From CAWUKT01 sp963923035 (GTDB taxonomy: Bacteria; Bacteroidota; Bacteroidia; J057; JADKCL01), in NCBI GenBank assembly GCA_963923035.1, contig CAWUKT010000030.1, forward strand, positions 1 through 64,000: DNA of 64,000 bases, read 5' to 3'. Numbering within the stretch: position 1 is the first letter of the stretch; every line of letters starts with the position of its first letter. Position numbers and translations under genes: made by a program. Of the stretch, positions 17,209-25,609 are shown in pieces. A model generated the notes under the pieces. That model was not told the DNA's origin. It saw nothing but the letters and a program-made list of their open reading frames with translations, and did not search any database.

Positions 17209-17535
17209 ATGCGTAACTTCAATGCCTTCAAAGATTCGGGACTTGATAGATTCTTCGGCGAAAGATTCAATTTCGTCGACGGAATCGATGCTTTGGTAGA
17301 TTCAGCGGAAAAGAATTTTATTTGCCCCAATTCTGATTCCCTGAAAGATTCCTGTTGCTCGCGTTTGTTCAGTCAACTTTCCCTGACCACCGATGACTGC
17401 CCACTGGCAGAATCTCCCGAACCACTGAAAATTCTCCTGGTGAAGCGGAAGAAATCCCATATTGGGTCCATAGCCACTTCCTACAACCCTGTTCCGGGAA
17501 GCATTTCTACCGGCTTCTTGCGGTTAAATGGGTAG
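17209..17535 (+). CDS. Doubtful small ORF rich in AGATTC repeats
   Basis: 108 codons from the ATG at 17209. The translation (MRNFNAFKDSGLDRFFGERF...) has repeated D-S and R-F pairs that derive from five AGATTC hexamers and one TGATTC between 17232 and 17351. No family, signal peptide or domain is seen, so it may be non-coding spacer. Confidence 0.2.
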   Translation: MRNFNAFKDSGLDRFFGERFNFVDGIDALVDSAEKNFICPNSDSLKDSCCSRLFSQLSLTTDDCPLAESPEPLKILLVKRKKSHIGSIATSYNPVPGSISTGFLRLNG

Positions 17536-17601
17536 AAATCAAGGAAAAATGGGCCCAACAGAGAACAAAAAGTAAAATTAAAGGTGATATACACTTAGGT
17601 A

Positions 17602-17627
17602 CGCGTCCGGATCGATTGGTCCGGACG
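17602..17627. other. Perfect 9-bp hairpin before the SDR gene
   Basis: GCGTCCGGA (17602-17610) and TCCGGACGC (17619-17627) pair perfectly around an 8-base loop, 23 bases before the SDR start codon. It lacks a T-run and could be a terminator of upstream transcription or a leader structure of the SDR mRNA. Confidence 0.5.
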
Positions 17628-17650
17628 CCTTATGTTCAGATCTTCTTTGC

Positions 17651-18559
17651 ATGGCAGACTTTGATATTCAACAGGTTCCGGATCAACCCGGAAAAATCGC
17701 CCTCGTCACAGGGGCCAACGCAGGTTTAGGGTACGAAACGGCAAAAGCACTGGCCGGGAAACAGTTCAAGGTGATCCTCGCTTGTCGAAACGAACAAAAG
17801 GGCCGCAAGGCCATGGAAGAAATCAAGCGAGAGCATCCCAAAGCAGATTTGGAGTTCCTAAAGCTGGATCTGAGCCACATGGACAAGGTCCGGGAAGCCG
17901 CAACGGACTTCCTCGGCCGCTTCCAACAACTCAACCTCCTCATCAACAATGCCGGTGTCATGATGCCGCCTTACACGGTCACCCCCGACGGTTTCGAGCT
18001 CCAACTCGCCACCAACCACCTCGGCCATTTTCTCCTGACCGGACTCCTCCTCGATACCGTCCTGGCCACGCCGGATTCGCGCATTGTTTCCCTGTCCTCC
18101 CTCGCCCACCAGCAAGGCAAAATCCACTTCGAAGACCTCCAATCCGAGAAAAAATACTCCAAGATGGGCGCCTACGCCCAGAGCAAGCTGGCCTGCCTGA
18201 TGTACGCCTACGAGTTGCAGCGCCGCCTGGAAGCCCACGGGCACCAAACCATCTCCGTGGCCGCCCACCCCGGCATCGCCACCACGGAATTGGCCCGCCA
18301 TTTCCCCACCTTCCTCAAAATCATTGCCCCGGCCCTGGCCCTCTTCATCGCCCAGTCCCCCAAAGCGGGAGCTGAACCGACGCTGTACGCGGCCTTGGGA
18401 AGCGACATCGAGGGCGGCGACTATACCGGCCCCAACAGCTCCCGGGAGTTCAAGGGCCGCGCCACGAAGGTCGGCTCCACCGCCCTCTCAAAAGAAGCGG
18501 GGGTCGCCAAACGCCTCTGGGAAGTCTCCGAAGAATTGAGCGGGCTGAAATACCTCTGA
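17651..18559 (+). CDS. Short-chain dehydrogenase/reductase, retinol-dehydrogenase-like
   Basis: 302 residues, classical SDR. Cofactor motif TGANAGLG (20-27), NNAG in LLINNAGVMMPP, catalytic Ser in SLSSLAHQQG, and Y175-x3-K179 (YAQSK). ACRNEQKGRKA after strand 2 suggests NADP preference (Arg after the ACR). It reduces or oxidises an alcohol/carbonyl; substrate unknown. It lies 20 bases upstream of the FAD oxidoreductase of the polyketide locus, so it may belong to that pathway. Confidence 0.9.
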   Translation: MADFDIQQVPDQPGKIALVTGANAGLGYETAKALAGKQFKVILACRNEQKGRKAMEEIKREHPKADLEFLKLDLSHMDKVREAATDFLGRFQQLNLLINNAGVMMPPYTVTPDGFELQLATNHLGHFLLTGLLLDTVLATPDSRIVSLSSLAHQQGKIHFEDLQSEKKYSKMGAYAQSKLACLMYAYELQRRLEAHGHQTISVAAHPGIATTELARHFPTFLKIIAPALALFIAQSPKAGAEPTLYAALGSDIEGGDYTGPNSSREFKGRATKVGSTALSKEAGVAKRLWEVSEELSGLKYL

Positions 18560-18579
18560 TTTACGTACCTTTTGCCACC

Positions 18580-19692
18580 ATGCATGACGTTGTGATCATC
18601 GGCGGGGGCCTTTCGGGCCTCATCAACGCGCGCCTGCTTTCCCAGGCCGGTCTCGACGTCGTCCTCATCGAAAAAAACACCTACCCGTTCCACCGCGTCT
18701 GCGGTGAATACGTCTCCAACGAGACCCTCCCCTTCCTCCAATCCATTGGTTTTGATCCGTTTGCGCACGGAGCCGTGGCCATTTCGCGGTTCGGGTTGAC
18801 CTCGCCCAAGGGCACCCGCCTCGATTTGGAGCTGGACATGGGCGCGTTTGGGATTTCACGGTATGCCTTCGACCTAGCGCTGTACGAATTGGCTTTGGAG
18901 AGCGGGGCTGAGTTTCGGTTGGGGAAAAAAGTACGGGGCGTGGAGCGGGAAAATGGAGCCTTTGTGGTGGACATTGGGGGAAAAGAAAAGGTCAATGCAC
19001 GGGTGGCCATTGGTGCTTTTGGGAAGCGGAGCAATATGGACGCGTTCCTGAACCGCCGCTTTTTCAAAGCCCGGTCCCCCTGGGTCGGGGTCAAGCACCA
19101 TTTCCGGGTGGACCACCCGGAAGACCTCATCGAACTCCACAATTTCCGCGATGGCTACTGCGGGATTTCCCGCGTGGAGGCCGACCGCGTCTGTCTTTGC
19201 TACCTGACGGCCCGGTCTCAGGTACGTAAGCACGGTAATATTCAGCAACTCGAGGCGGAAGTCCTTCGCAAAAACCCTCGCCTCAACGAGATTTTTGCCC
19301 ACGCCGAACCCCTCTACGAACGTCCCCTCGTCATCAACGAAGTCTCTTTTGCCCCGAAACCACTCATCGAAGATGGCATCCTGATGTCCGGCGACTCCGG
19401 TGGCATGATCGCGCCGCTCTGCGGCAATGGCATGGCGATGGCCATCCACTCCGCAAAAATCCTCTCCGAGCAGCTGATCCGCTACTTTTCCGACGAAATC
19501 GACCGTCCCGGCCTCGAAAAGGCCTATACGCAGCAATGGCGTAAGACATTTGCCCGCCGCCTGTGGGTGGGACGAAACGTCCAACGCTTCTTTGGGAATC
19601 CTTCGGTAACGGAAGGGTTTGTCAAATTATTCAAGGGAATGCCCGCGCTCAGCCGTTGGGTGGTGGGTCAGACCCACGGCCAGCCGTTCTGA
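18580..19692 (+). CDS. FAD-dependent oxidoreductase (geranylgeranyl-reductase / aromatic hydroxylase type)
   Basis: 370 residues. N-terminal dinucleotide-binding motif VVIIGGGLSGL (residues 4-14) with acidic strand end VVLIEKNTYPFHRVCGE, and the second FAD motif ILMSGDSGGMIAPLCGNGMAMA near residue 265-286, typical of group A flavoprotein monooxygenases and geranylgeranyl-reductase-like enzymes. Near a type III PKS and a methyltransferase, hydroxylation of a polyketide ring (as SrsC does in Streptomyces) or reduction of a prenyl chain are the two likely roles. Its last 25 bases overlap the convergent UbiA gene. Confidence 0.88.
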   Translation: MHDVVIIGGGLSGLINARLLSQAGLDVVLIEKNTYPFHRVCGEYVSNETLPFLQSIGFDPFAHGAVAISRFGLTSPKGTRLDLELDMGAFGISRYAFDLALYELALESGAEFRLGKKVRGVERENGAFVVDIGGKEKVNARVAIGAFGKRSNMDAFLNRRFFKARSPWVGVKHHFRVDHPEDLIELHNFRDGYCGISRVEADRVCLCYLTARSQVRKHGNIQQLEAEVLRKNPRLNEIFAHAEPLYERPLVINEVSFAPKPLIEDGILMSGDSGGMIAPLCGNGMAMAIHSAKILSEQLIRYFSDEIDRPGLEKAYTQQWRKTFARRLWVGRNVQRFFGNPSVTEGFVKLFKGMPALSRWVVGQTHGQPF

Positions 19693-20561
19693 AAATCCAC
19701 AAACGTAATCAGCGTGAAATAACCGATCATTCCCACGGAGGAGATCAGGTTCAGGCGCATGGTGGACTTGAAATCGGCTGCGGCCGGGTCCTTTCGGACA
19801 CGGAGGTACCAAAGGCCGAAAAACAGGAAGGTTGGGCCGAGAAACAATTGGAAGGTGATGAAGTGCCACAGGGTATGGAACTCGGTGAAATAGAAGTAGA
19901 AACCGGTGGCCGCACCAGCGAAAAACAGCGCTGTGAAGTGAAAGGTGCCCCGAATGCCCAGCATTCGGCTGAGGGTTTGGTCGCCCCGGCGGGCGTCCTC
20001 CTCGTGCTGGTAGACCTGCGTCATCGGATAGGATCCCATCAGCAAGGCCGAGGTCAGCAAAGCCGGAAACCAATTTTCCACCTCCAACAAAGGCGTAAAA
20101 TCCCAATCGTTCATGGCAACCAATACGCTCAGGTAGGTAAATGCGCCCTGGAACAGGCCCACCGCCAACCATCCGCCGATGGGGTATTTTTTCAACCGAA
20201 TCCCCTCCCAACTGTAGGCCTTCGAGATCAACCCGTACACAAACAACATCAAGGCAAAGCGCCAACCCAACAAAAACCCAAGTCCTACCGCCACCGCATC
20301 AAAGGCCAACGAGACCCACAACAGGTCCTTTTCGACTTCTGGCGGCTTTTCCAAGCCCCCAATGCTGTCTTCGTCCCGGTCATAATAGCTGTTGAATCCG
20401 TTCGAGGCGGGATATAAAAATAGATGCAAGACAATGAAAACAAGGAGCGCCTCCCACCAGTTAATTTCCTGAACCTGGCTGAGCGCAAAGGAGTAAACCG
20501 GCATCAGGAAAATGGAGAACGGAATGCGGAGGTGGAGCAGTGAAGATCGGGTTATTTTCAT
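19668..20561 (-). CDS. UbiA-family prenyltransferase
   Basis: 297 residues, about eight or nine transmembrane helices. First Asp-rich motif N57-x3-D61-x3-D65 (NSYYDRDED) and second motif region EEDARRGDQTLSRMLG. UbiA enzymes attach an isoprenoid chain to an aromatic or quinone acceptor in the membrane. The start is the ATG at 20559-20561; the open frame continues far upstream antisense to the PKS gene, but that part has no membrane character. It is divergent from the PKS, only 24 bases between start codons, and overlaps the end of the FAD oxidoreductase gene. Confidence 0.88.
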   Translation of the reverse strand: MKITRSSLLHLRIPFSIFLMPVYSFALSQVQEINWWEALLVFIVLHLFLYPASNGFNSYYDRDEDSIGGLEKPPEVEKDLLWVSLAFDAVAVGLGFLLGWRFALMLFVYGLISKAYSWEGIRLKKYPIGGWLAVGLFQGAFTYLSVLVAMNDWDFTPLLEVENWFPALLTSALLMGSYPMTQVYQHEEDARRGDQTLSRMLGIRGTFHFTALFFAGAATGFYFYFTEFHTLWHFITFQLFLGPTFLFFGLWYLRVRKDPAAADFKSTMRLNLISSVGMIGYFTLITFVDFQNGWPWV

Positions 20562-20585
20562 CGTTGAGCCAATATATAGAAAAAT

Positions 20586-21695
20586 ATGCCCCCAACCACG
20601 AGGTCTTATATCACCCGGATTGGCACTGCTGTACCAGCCCATAAAGTTCGCCAGAGCGACGCCGCCTCCTTCATGAGCCGGACCGTCGCCCGGCACAATG
20701 GACAGGGACGTCGGATCCAGGCCCTCTACCGGGCGACCCGCATCCAGGAGCGCTATTCGGTCCTGGAAGACTTCAGCCGGGACGAAGGATTTACCTTTTT
20801 CCCCGACAACCCTGACCTCAGCCCCTTCCCTTCCACCGCCCAGCGCATGGCACGCTACCGAAGGGAAGCGCCCCGGCTGGCGGCCCAAGCCGTCCGCAGG
20901 GCCCTCGGCGACGAATCCCTCGACGACATCACCCACCTTATCACGGTCTCCTGCACAGGTATGTACGCCCCCGGCCTCGATATCGACCTCGTCAAAGAAC
21001 TCGGCCTTCCGGGCACGGTGGAGCGCACCTGCATCAATTTCATGGGTTGCTATGCGGCCTTCAATGCCCTCAAAGTGGCCGATGCCGCGGTCAAGGCCCG
21101 CCCCTCGGCGCGGGTCCTCATCGTTTCGGTCGAGCTCTGCTCCCTGCATTTCCAAAAAGATTTGGGACGGGATCAGGTACTCGCCAACAGCCTCTTCAGC
21201 GACGGCACGGCCGCCGTCCTCATTGAAGGCCAGCCCCGCGCGGGCTGGAACTATTGCCTGGATGCCTTCCACAACCAACTGATTCCCGAAGGGGAACAGG
21301 ACATGGCTTGGGCCATCGTGGACACCGGATTTGAGATGCGCTTGTCGGCCTACGTGCCGAATCTGCTGGCGGGCGCCGCCCAGGAAGCGGTGGATGCCCT
21401 TTTGCGGGACCTCGCCGTGAATCCAGAGGAAATCGAGCGCTTTGCCTTGCATCCCGGCGGTCGCCGGGTACTGGAGGCGCTGGAATCGGCCCTGGGGATC
21501 CCCAAGGAGAAGAATGCCACCTCTTACGAGGTGCTGGCGCACTACGGAAACATGTCCTCGGCCACGGTTTTGTTCGTGCTGGAAGCGACCCTGGACCAGA
21601 GCGATCTGCGCGACGGCGAACGGGTCCTGAGCATGGCCTTTGGGCCGGGATTGACGCTGGAATCGGCGCTGTTACACCTGGAGCACCATGCCTGA
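20586..21695 (+). CDS. Type III polyketide synthase (chalcone synthase-like)
   Basis: 369 residues, single-chain ketosynthase of thiolase fold. Complete catalytic triad: Cys155 (INFMGCYAAF), His289 (FALHPGG) and Asn322 (HYGNMSSAT). It condenses malonyl-CoA units onto an acyl starter to give alkylpyrones or alkylresorcinols. Followed with 8-base overlap by a methyltransferase, and near an FAD oxidoreductase and a UbiA prenyltransferase. This matches the srsA-srsB-srsC logic of Streptomyces phenolic-lipid synthesis, with an additional prenyl step. Starter and product cannot be read from the sequence. Confidence 0.94.
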   Translation: MPPTTRSYITRIGTAVPAHKVRQSDAASFMSRTVARHNGQGRRIQALYRATRIQERYSVLEDFSRDEGFTFFPDNPDLSPFPSTAQRMARYRREAPRLAAQAVRRALGDESLDDITHLITVSCTGMYAPGLDIDLVKELGLPGTVERTCINFMGCYAAFNALKVADAAVKARPSARVLIVSVELCSLHFQKDLGRDQVLANSLFSDGTAAVLIEGQPRAGWNYCLDAFHNQLIPEGEQDMAWAIVDTGFEMRLSAYVPNLLAGAAQEAVDALLRDLAVNPEEIERFALHPGGRRVLEALESALGIPKEKNATSYEVLAHYGNMSSATVLFVLEATLDQSDLRDGERVLSMAFGPGLTLESALLHLEHHA

Positions 21696-22389
21696 TTTTT
21701 CGCGGCGGGACGAGCGGGAGGAATTGATGGACGACCTGAACTTGTCGGGGGATGCGCTGGCGCAGAACCTGGAGGAGTTGGAAGTCATCAATAAGCGATT
21801 GGGGGGAAATGGAGTCGTGCTGGATGCGCTGGGGAAAATGCTGGGAAAGCGAGGTGAAGCTGTGGAAATCGTCGATTTGGGGACCGGAGGCGGTGATTTG
21901 CCCCGGGCGATTGTCGACTGGGCCCGCAAAAAGGACCTGCCCTTGCGGGTCATCGGCGTGGATGCCAATCCATTTATGATTGAATTTTCCCGGAACAAGG
22001 CGCGTGATTACCCTGAAATTGCCTTTGAAACCGCCGACATTTTTTCCCCCGAATTCCAGAATCGCACCTTTGACATTGCCCTTTGCTCTCTCTTTTGCCA
22101 CCATTTCTCCGATCCCGCCCTCGCCCATCTCTTCCAACAAATGGCCGCCCAGAGCCGTCTGGGCTTCATCATCAACGATTTACACCGTAACCGTCTTGCT
22201 TGGTGGGGCATTCGCTTCCTGACCTGGCTGTTTCGGGGATCCTACTTGGTGCGCCACGATGGGCCACTGAGCGTCCTGCGGGCCTTCAAGCGCCAGGACC
22301 TGGAGGCGATTCTCCAAACCGCGGGCCTGAACAACTACGAATTGAAGTGGAAATGGGCCTTTCGGTGGCAGTTGATTGTGCGGAAATGA
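21688..22389 (+). CDS. Class I SAM-dependent methyltransferase
   Basis: 233 residues. Motif I is VDLGTGGGDLP (about residues 63-73), acidic end of strand 2 in VIGVDANPFM, motif II-like region DIALCSLFCHHFSD. Overlap with the PKS gene indicates translational coupling; by analogy to SrsB it probably methylates the polyketide-derived ring or its hydroxyl. The stop codon abuts the stop of the convergent acetyltransferase gene. Confidence 0.88.
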   Translation: MPDFSRRDEREELMDDLNLSGDALAQNLEELEVINKRLGGNGVVLDALGKMLGKRGEAVEIVDLGTGGGDLPRAIVDWARKKDLPLRVIGVDANPFMIEFSRNKARDYPEIAFETADIFSPEFQNRTFDIALCSLFCHHFSDPALAHLFQQMAAQSRLGFIINDLHRNRLAWWGIRFLTWLFRGSYLVRHDGPLSVLRAFKRQDLEAILQTAGLNNYELKWKWAFRWQLIVRK

Positions 22390-22872
22390 TCAATCCAGCG
22401 CCGCCATAAAGGCCTGGATACCCGCCTCCCGCAACTGGACCACGTGCCAATCCCGCATCACCACCGCTCCCTTGCTTTCGTAAAACTTGATCGCGGGCTC
22501 GTTCCAACCCAGCACCTCCCATTGTACCCGTTTCACACCCTGGGCGTGGCCAAACCGCACCACTTCGGTCAGCAACCCATTTCCCAAGCCTTTTCCCCGC
22601 GCCGCTTCCGTCACAATCAGATCCTCCAGGTGCAGCACCCTCCCCTTCCACGTCGAATAGCGCCAGTAAACCAGTGCCATGCCCTCGATTTTCCCGTCTT
22701 TTTCCGCCACAAAACAATGAAAGGCCGGCGTTTCCTTGAATCCCTCCCGCTCCAAATCGGCCTGCGTCAATTCCACCTCGTCACTTTCATGCTCAAAATC
22801 AGCCAATTCCTGAATCAGGCGCATGACAGCAGCCATGTCTTCCCGGCGGGCGTCCCGAATGATGTGTTCCAT
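22390..22872 (-). CDS. GNAT family N-acetyltransferase (diamine acetyltransferase-like)
   Basis: 160 residues, cytosolic. Acetyl-CoA loop ARGKGLGNGLLTEV with strand LHLEDLIVTEAA before it and the terminal NEPAIKFYESKGAVV. HLEDLIV plus the WNEPAIKFYESKGA pattern resembles spermidine/spermine acetyltransferases, so a polyamine or small amine substrate is possible. Single gene; it ends exactly where the methyltransferase ends on the other strand. Confidence 0.88.
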   Translation of the reverse strand: MEHIIRDARREDMAAVMRLIQELADFEHESDEVELTQADLEREGFKETPAFHCFVAEKDGKIEGMALVYWRYSTWKGRVLHLEDLIVTEAARGKGLGNGLLTEVVRFGHAQGVKRVQWEVLGWNEPAIKFYESKGAVVMRDWHVVQLREAGIQAFMAALD

Positions 22873-22898
22873 GCGGTATGTTAAGGAAAAATGGGCGC

Positions 22899-22926
22899 AA
22901 AAAAAACGCAGGACCGAAGCCCTGCG
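22899..22926 (-). terminator. Rho-independent terminator of HPPD
   Basis: On the minus strand CGCAGG (22921-22926) pairs with CCTGCG (22907-22912) around GCTTCGGT, followed by eight T. It starts 24 bases beyond the HPPD stop codon. Confidence 0.85.
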
Positions 22927-22949
22927 CCCTATATATCTGATGATGTCTT

Positions 22950-24083
22950 CTACAAATTTCCACGGAGGTCCTGCTCCCGCTCGATGGCCTCGAACAGGGC
23001 CTTGAAGTTGCCCTTGCCGAAGGACTTCGCGCCTTTACGTTGGATGATCTCGAAGAACAGGGTCGGACGGTCCTCCACCGGCTTCGTGAACAGCTGCAAC
23101 AAATAGCCATCCTCGTCGCGGTCAACCAGGATTTTCAGGTTCCGCAGGTCTTCCATTTCTTCGTCGATCTCCCCTACCCGCTCCAGCAAGGTCTCCCCGT
23201 AATAGGTATCCGGCACTTCCAGGAATTCCACACCGCGGCGCCGCAATTGGCTGACCGTATGGATGATGTCATCGGTGGCCACCGCGATGTGCTGGACGCC
23301 CGCGCCGCCGTAGAAGTCGATGTATTCCTCGATCTGGCTCTTCTTCTTGCCCTCGGCCGGCTCGTTGATGGGGAATTTGATCCGCATATTGTCGTTGGCC
23401 ATTACCTTGGACATCAGGGCAGTGTACTCAGTGGAGATGTCTTTATCGTCGAAGGAAATGAGCTGGTCAAAGCCCATCACATTCTTGTAGAAATCACACC
23501 ACTGGTTCATTTCGCCCCAGCCGACGTTGCCGACCATGTGGTCGATGTACTTCAGGCCCACCGCTTCGGGACGGTACTTGGGATTCCAGGCCTTGAAGCC
23601 GGGCATGAAGGGGCCATTGTATTGGCTGCGGTCCACGAAGATGTGGACGGTATCGCCGTAGGTATGGATGCCCGAACGGGTGATTTTACCGTTGGCATCT
23701 TCGATGGTTTCGGGTTCGAGGAAAGGCTTCGCCCCCCGCTTGGTGGTCTCTTCGAAGGCGGAGACGGCATCGTCTACCCACAAAGCCACGGCCCGGACCC
23801 CATCACCGTGGGCAACATAGTGGCGGTTGATCTCGTGGTCGGGCACCAGCGCGGTTGACAGGACCAGGCGAATTTTGTCCTGGACCAACACATAAGAAGA
23901 GCGGTCCCGCACCCCGGTTTCAGGACCGGAATAGGCCAGCGGCTGGAAGCCAAAGGCGGTTTGGTAGAAATGGGCGGCCTGCTTGGCATTTCCCACCCAG
24001 AATTCTACATAATCGGTGCCGTTGATGGGCAAAAAGTCCTTGGTTTCCGCCGGACGGTCGTAAACATTTGTATCGGTACTCAT
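22950..24083 (-). CDS. hppD: 4-hydroxyphenylpyruvate dioxygenase
   Basis: Fe(II) dioxygenase converting 4-hydroxyphenylpyruvate to homogentisate in tyrosine breakdown. 377 residues in two vicinal-oxygen-chelate halves. Iron ligands are His182 (YIDHMVGN), His265 (VQHIAVAT) and Glu345 (FFEIIQRKG). The C-terminus (KSFGKGNFKALFEAIEREQDLRGNL) is the conserved lid helix. Transcribed after the homogentisate dioxygenase gene in the same direction, 157 bases apart, so the two successive steps are coded together. Confidence 0.97.
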   Translation of the reverse strand: MSTDTNVYDRPAETKDFLPINGTDYVEFWVGNAKQAAHFYQTAFGFQPLAYSGPETGVRDRSSYVLVQDKIRLVLSTALVPDHEINRHYVAHGDGVRAVALWVDDAVSAFEETTKRGAKPFLEPETIEDANGKITRSGIHTYGDTVHIFVDRSQYNGPFMPGFKAWNPKYRPEAVGLKYIDHMVGNVGWGEMNQWCDFYKNVMGFDQLISFDDKDISTEYTALMSKVMANDNMRIKFPINEPAEGKKKSQIEEYIDFYGGAGVQHIAVATDDIIHTVSQLRRRGVEFLEVPDTYYGETLLERVGEIDEEMEDLRNLKILVDRDEDGYLLQLFTKPVEDRPTLFFEIIQRKGAKSFGKGNFKALFEAIEREQDLRGNL

Positions 24084-24240
24084 AGCTAATTTCCTTTTTT
24101 ATCGTCAACAATTTAAAGAGGCCTGTCAGTATGGTCGCGGGACCAACTCACGGAGCGCCCTTGCCAAAGGTCCACAGCCAACAGACGGGCCCGGACTTGA
24201 GGCTCGGAAAATAGCGTCTATGTAGGTCGTTGTACATTGT

Positions 24241-25398
24241 TTATTCTACCCAGCTCTTGTAATAGCCAGGATCTTCCATTTGCATTGCGGCTTCGGTCAG
24301 GTGCAGCGGTGCGAAGGTATCCACCATCACGGCCAGCTCCAAGGTTTCCTTCGCCCCAATGGATTTTTCCACCGTCCCCGGATGCGGGCCGTGCGGAATG
24401 CCCATCGGATGCAGGGACATCATCCCCTTCTCCACGTGCTTCCGACTCATGAATTCGCCGTCCACATAATACAGAATTTCATCCGAATCTACATTGCTGT
24501 GGTTGTAGGGCGCGGGAATGGCCTGGGGGTGGTAATCGAACAAGCGGGGACAGAAGCTGCACACCACGAATCCCTTGGACGCGAAGGTCTGGTGGACGGG
24601 CGGCGGCTGGTGAACCCGGCCCGTAATGGGCTGGAATTCATGGATGGAGAAGGCGTAGGGGTAGAAAAAGCCGTCCCAACCAATGAAGTCGAAGGGGTGG
24701 GTCTGGTAGGTAAAGGGAAAAATATCATCGCCTTTCCGGATCATGACCTTGAAAGCGCCTTTTTCGTCTTTGGCGACGAGGTCGGCGGGCTTGCGGAGGT
24801 CGCGTTCGCAGAAGGGGGCGTGTTCCTCGAGCTGGCCAAATTCGTTGCGGTAGCGGCGCGGGGTCACGATGGGTGACGCCGATTCGACGAAGAAGAGGCG
24901 GTTGTTTTCGGTCTCGAATTCGAGCTGGTAAATGACACCGCGGGGGATGACGAGGTAGTCGCCGTAGCCAAATTTGATGTCGCCGAAGCCCGATTTGAGG
25001 GTGCCTTGCCCTTCGTGGATGAAGATCATTTCATCCGAAGAGGAGTTTTTGTAGAAGTAGTCGGTCATGGATTTCTTCGGTGCAGCGACGCCGATGGCGC
25101 AGTCCCGGTTGAAGAACAGGACCTTGCGGCTCTCGATGAAATCGTCGGTGGGCTCGGCGCGGTAACCGAGAAATGACCGGTGCTGGAGGTTGTTTTTGAC
25201 CGCAATCTTGGGGGCGACCGAAATGGGTTCTCCGATCCCGTCCACGAGCGTCGGCGGGTGGATGTGGTAAACATTGGAATAAATGCTGGAAAAACCTTCG
25301 GTGGAGACAAGTTCCTCCGCGTACAGTTCGCCGTCGGGACGGCGGAACTGGGTGTGGCGGGTGGGCGGAATCTGGCCCAGGGTGTAGTAATGCGGCAT
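24241..25398 (-). CDS. hmgA: Homogentisate 1,2-dioxygenase
   Basis: Opens the homogentisate ring to maleylacetoacetate. 385 residues, shorter than the ~430-residue enzymes of Pseudomonas or man, as is common in Bacteroidota. Cupin-fold core with RNEFGQLEEHAPFCERDL, the His/Glu-rich iron region (FPRLFDYHPQAIPAPYNHS-like, VDSDEILYYVDGEF) and MSLHPMGIPHGPHPG. It lies upstream of HPPD on the same strand. The mRNA leader is C/U-rich with no Shine-Dalgarno. Confidence 0.95.
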   Translation of the reverse strand: MPHYYTLGQIPPTRHTQFRRPDGELYAEELVSTEGFSSIYSNVYHIHPPTLVDGIGEPISVAPKIAVKNNLQHRSFLGYRAEPTDDFIESRKVLFFNRDCAIGVAAPKKSMTDYFYKNSSSDEMIFIHEGQGTLKSGFGDIKFGYGDYLVIPRGVIYQLEFETENNRLFFVESASPIVTPRRYRNEFGQLEEHAPFCERDLRKPADLVAKDEKGAFKVMIRKGDDIFPFTYQTHPFDFIGWDGFFYPYAFSIHEFQPITGRVHQPPPVHQTFASKGFVVCSFCPRLFDYHPQAIPAPYNHSNVDSDEILYYVDGEFMSRKHVEKGMMSLHPMGIPHGPHPGTVEKSIGAKETLELAVMVDTFAPLHLTEAAMQMEDPGYYKSWVE

Positions 25399-25609
25399 GG
25401 AGCAAAAATAAGAATTTTGGGAGTGGAGGAAAACAATGGGAGAAGAATCAGGATTGGAGACGGATGGGGGTCATTTTTTACAATTTCCCTCCATCTCAGG
25501 CCACCATTGAGTCTCTAAAAACCCGCCAACCATACCTTCGACTGGCAGGTTCCATTCTCCAGGGCATCCAAAAGAAGACCTTTTGCTACCATACCCTACG
25601 CAAGCCTTT

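Larger units (their letters stand above)
17175..17650. other. Intergenic region downstream of the regulator
   Basis: About 475 bases with the AGATTC-rich stretch (17232-17351) and a strong hairpin at 17602-17627. No gene can be supported with confidence. Confidence 0.4.

Noticed and set aside
20562..21542. N-terminal extension of the UbiA frame
   Set aside because: The extra part is antisense to the PKS gene, is not hydrophobic, and precedes a normal UbiA start at 20561.
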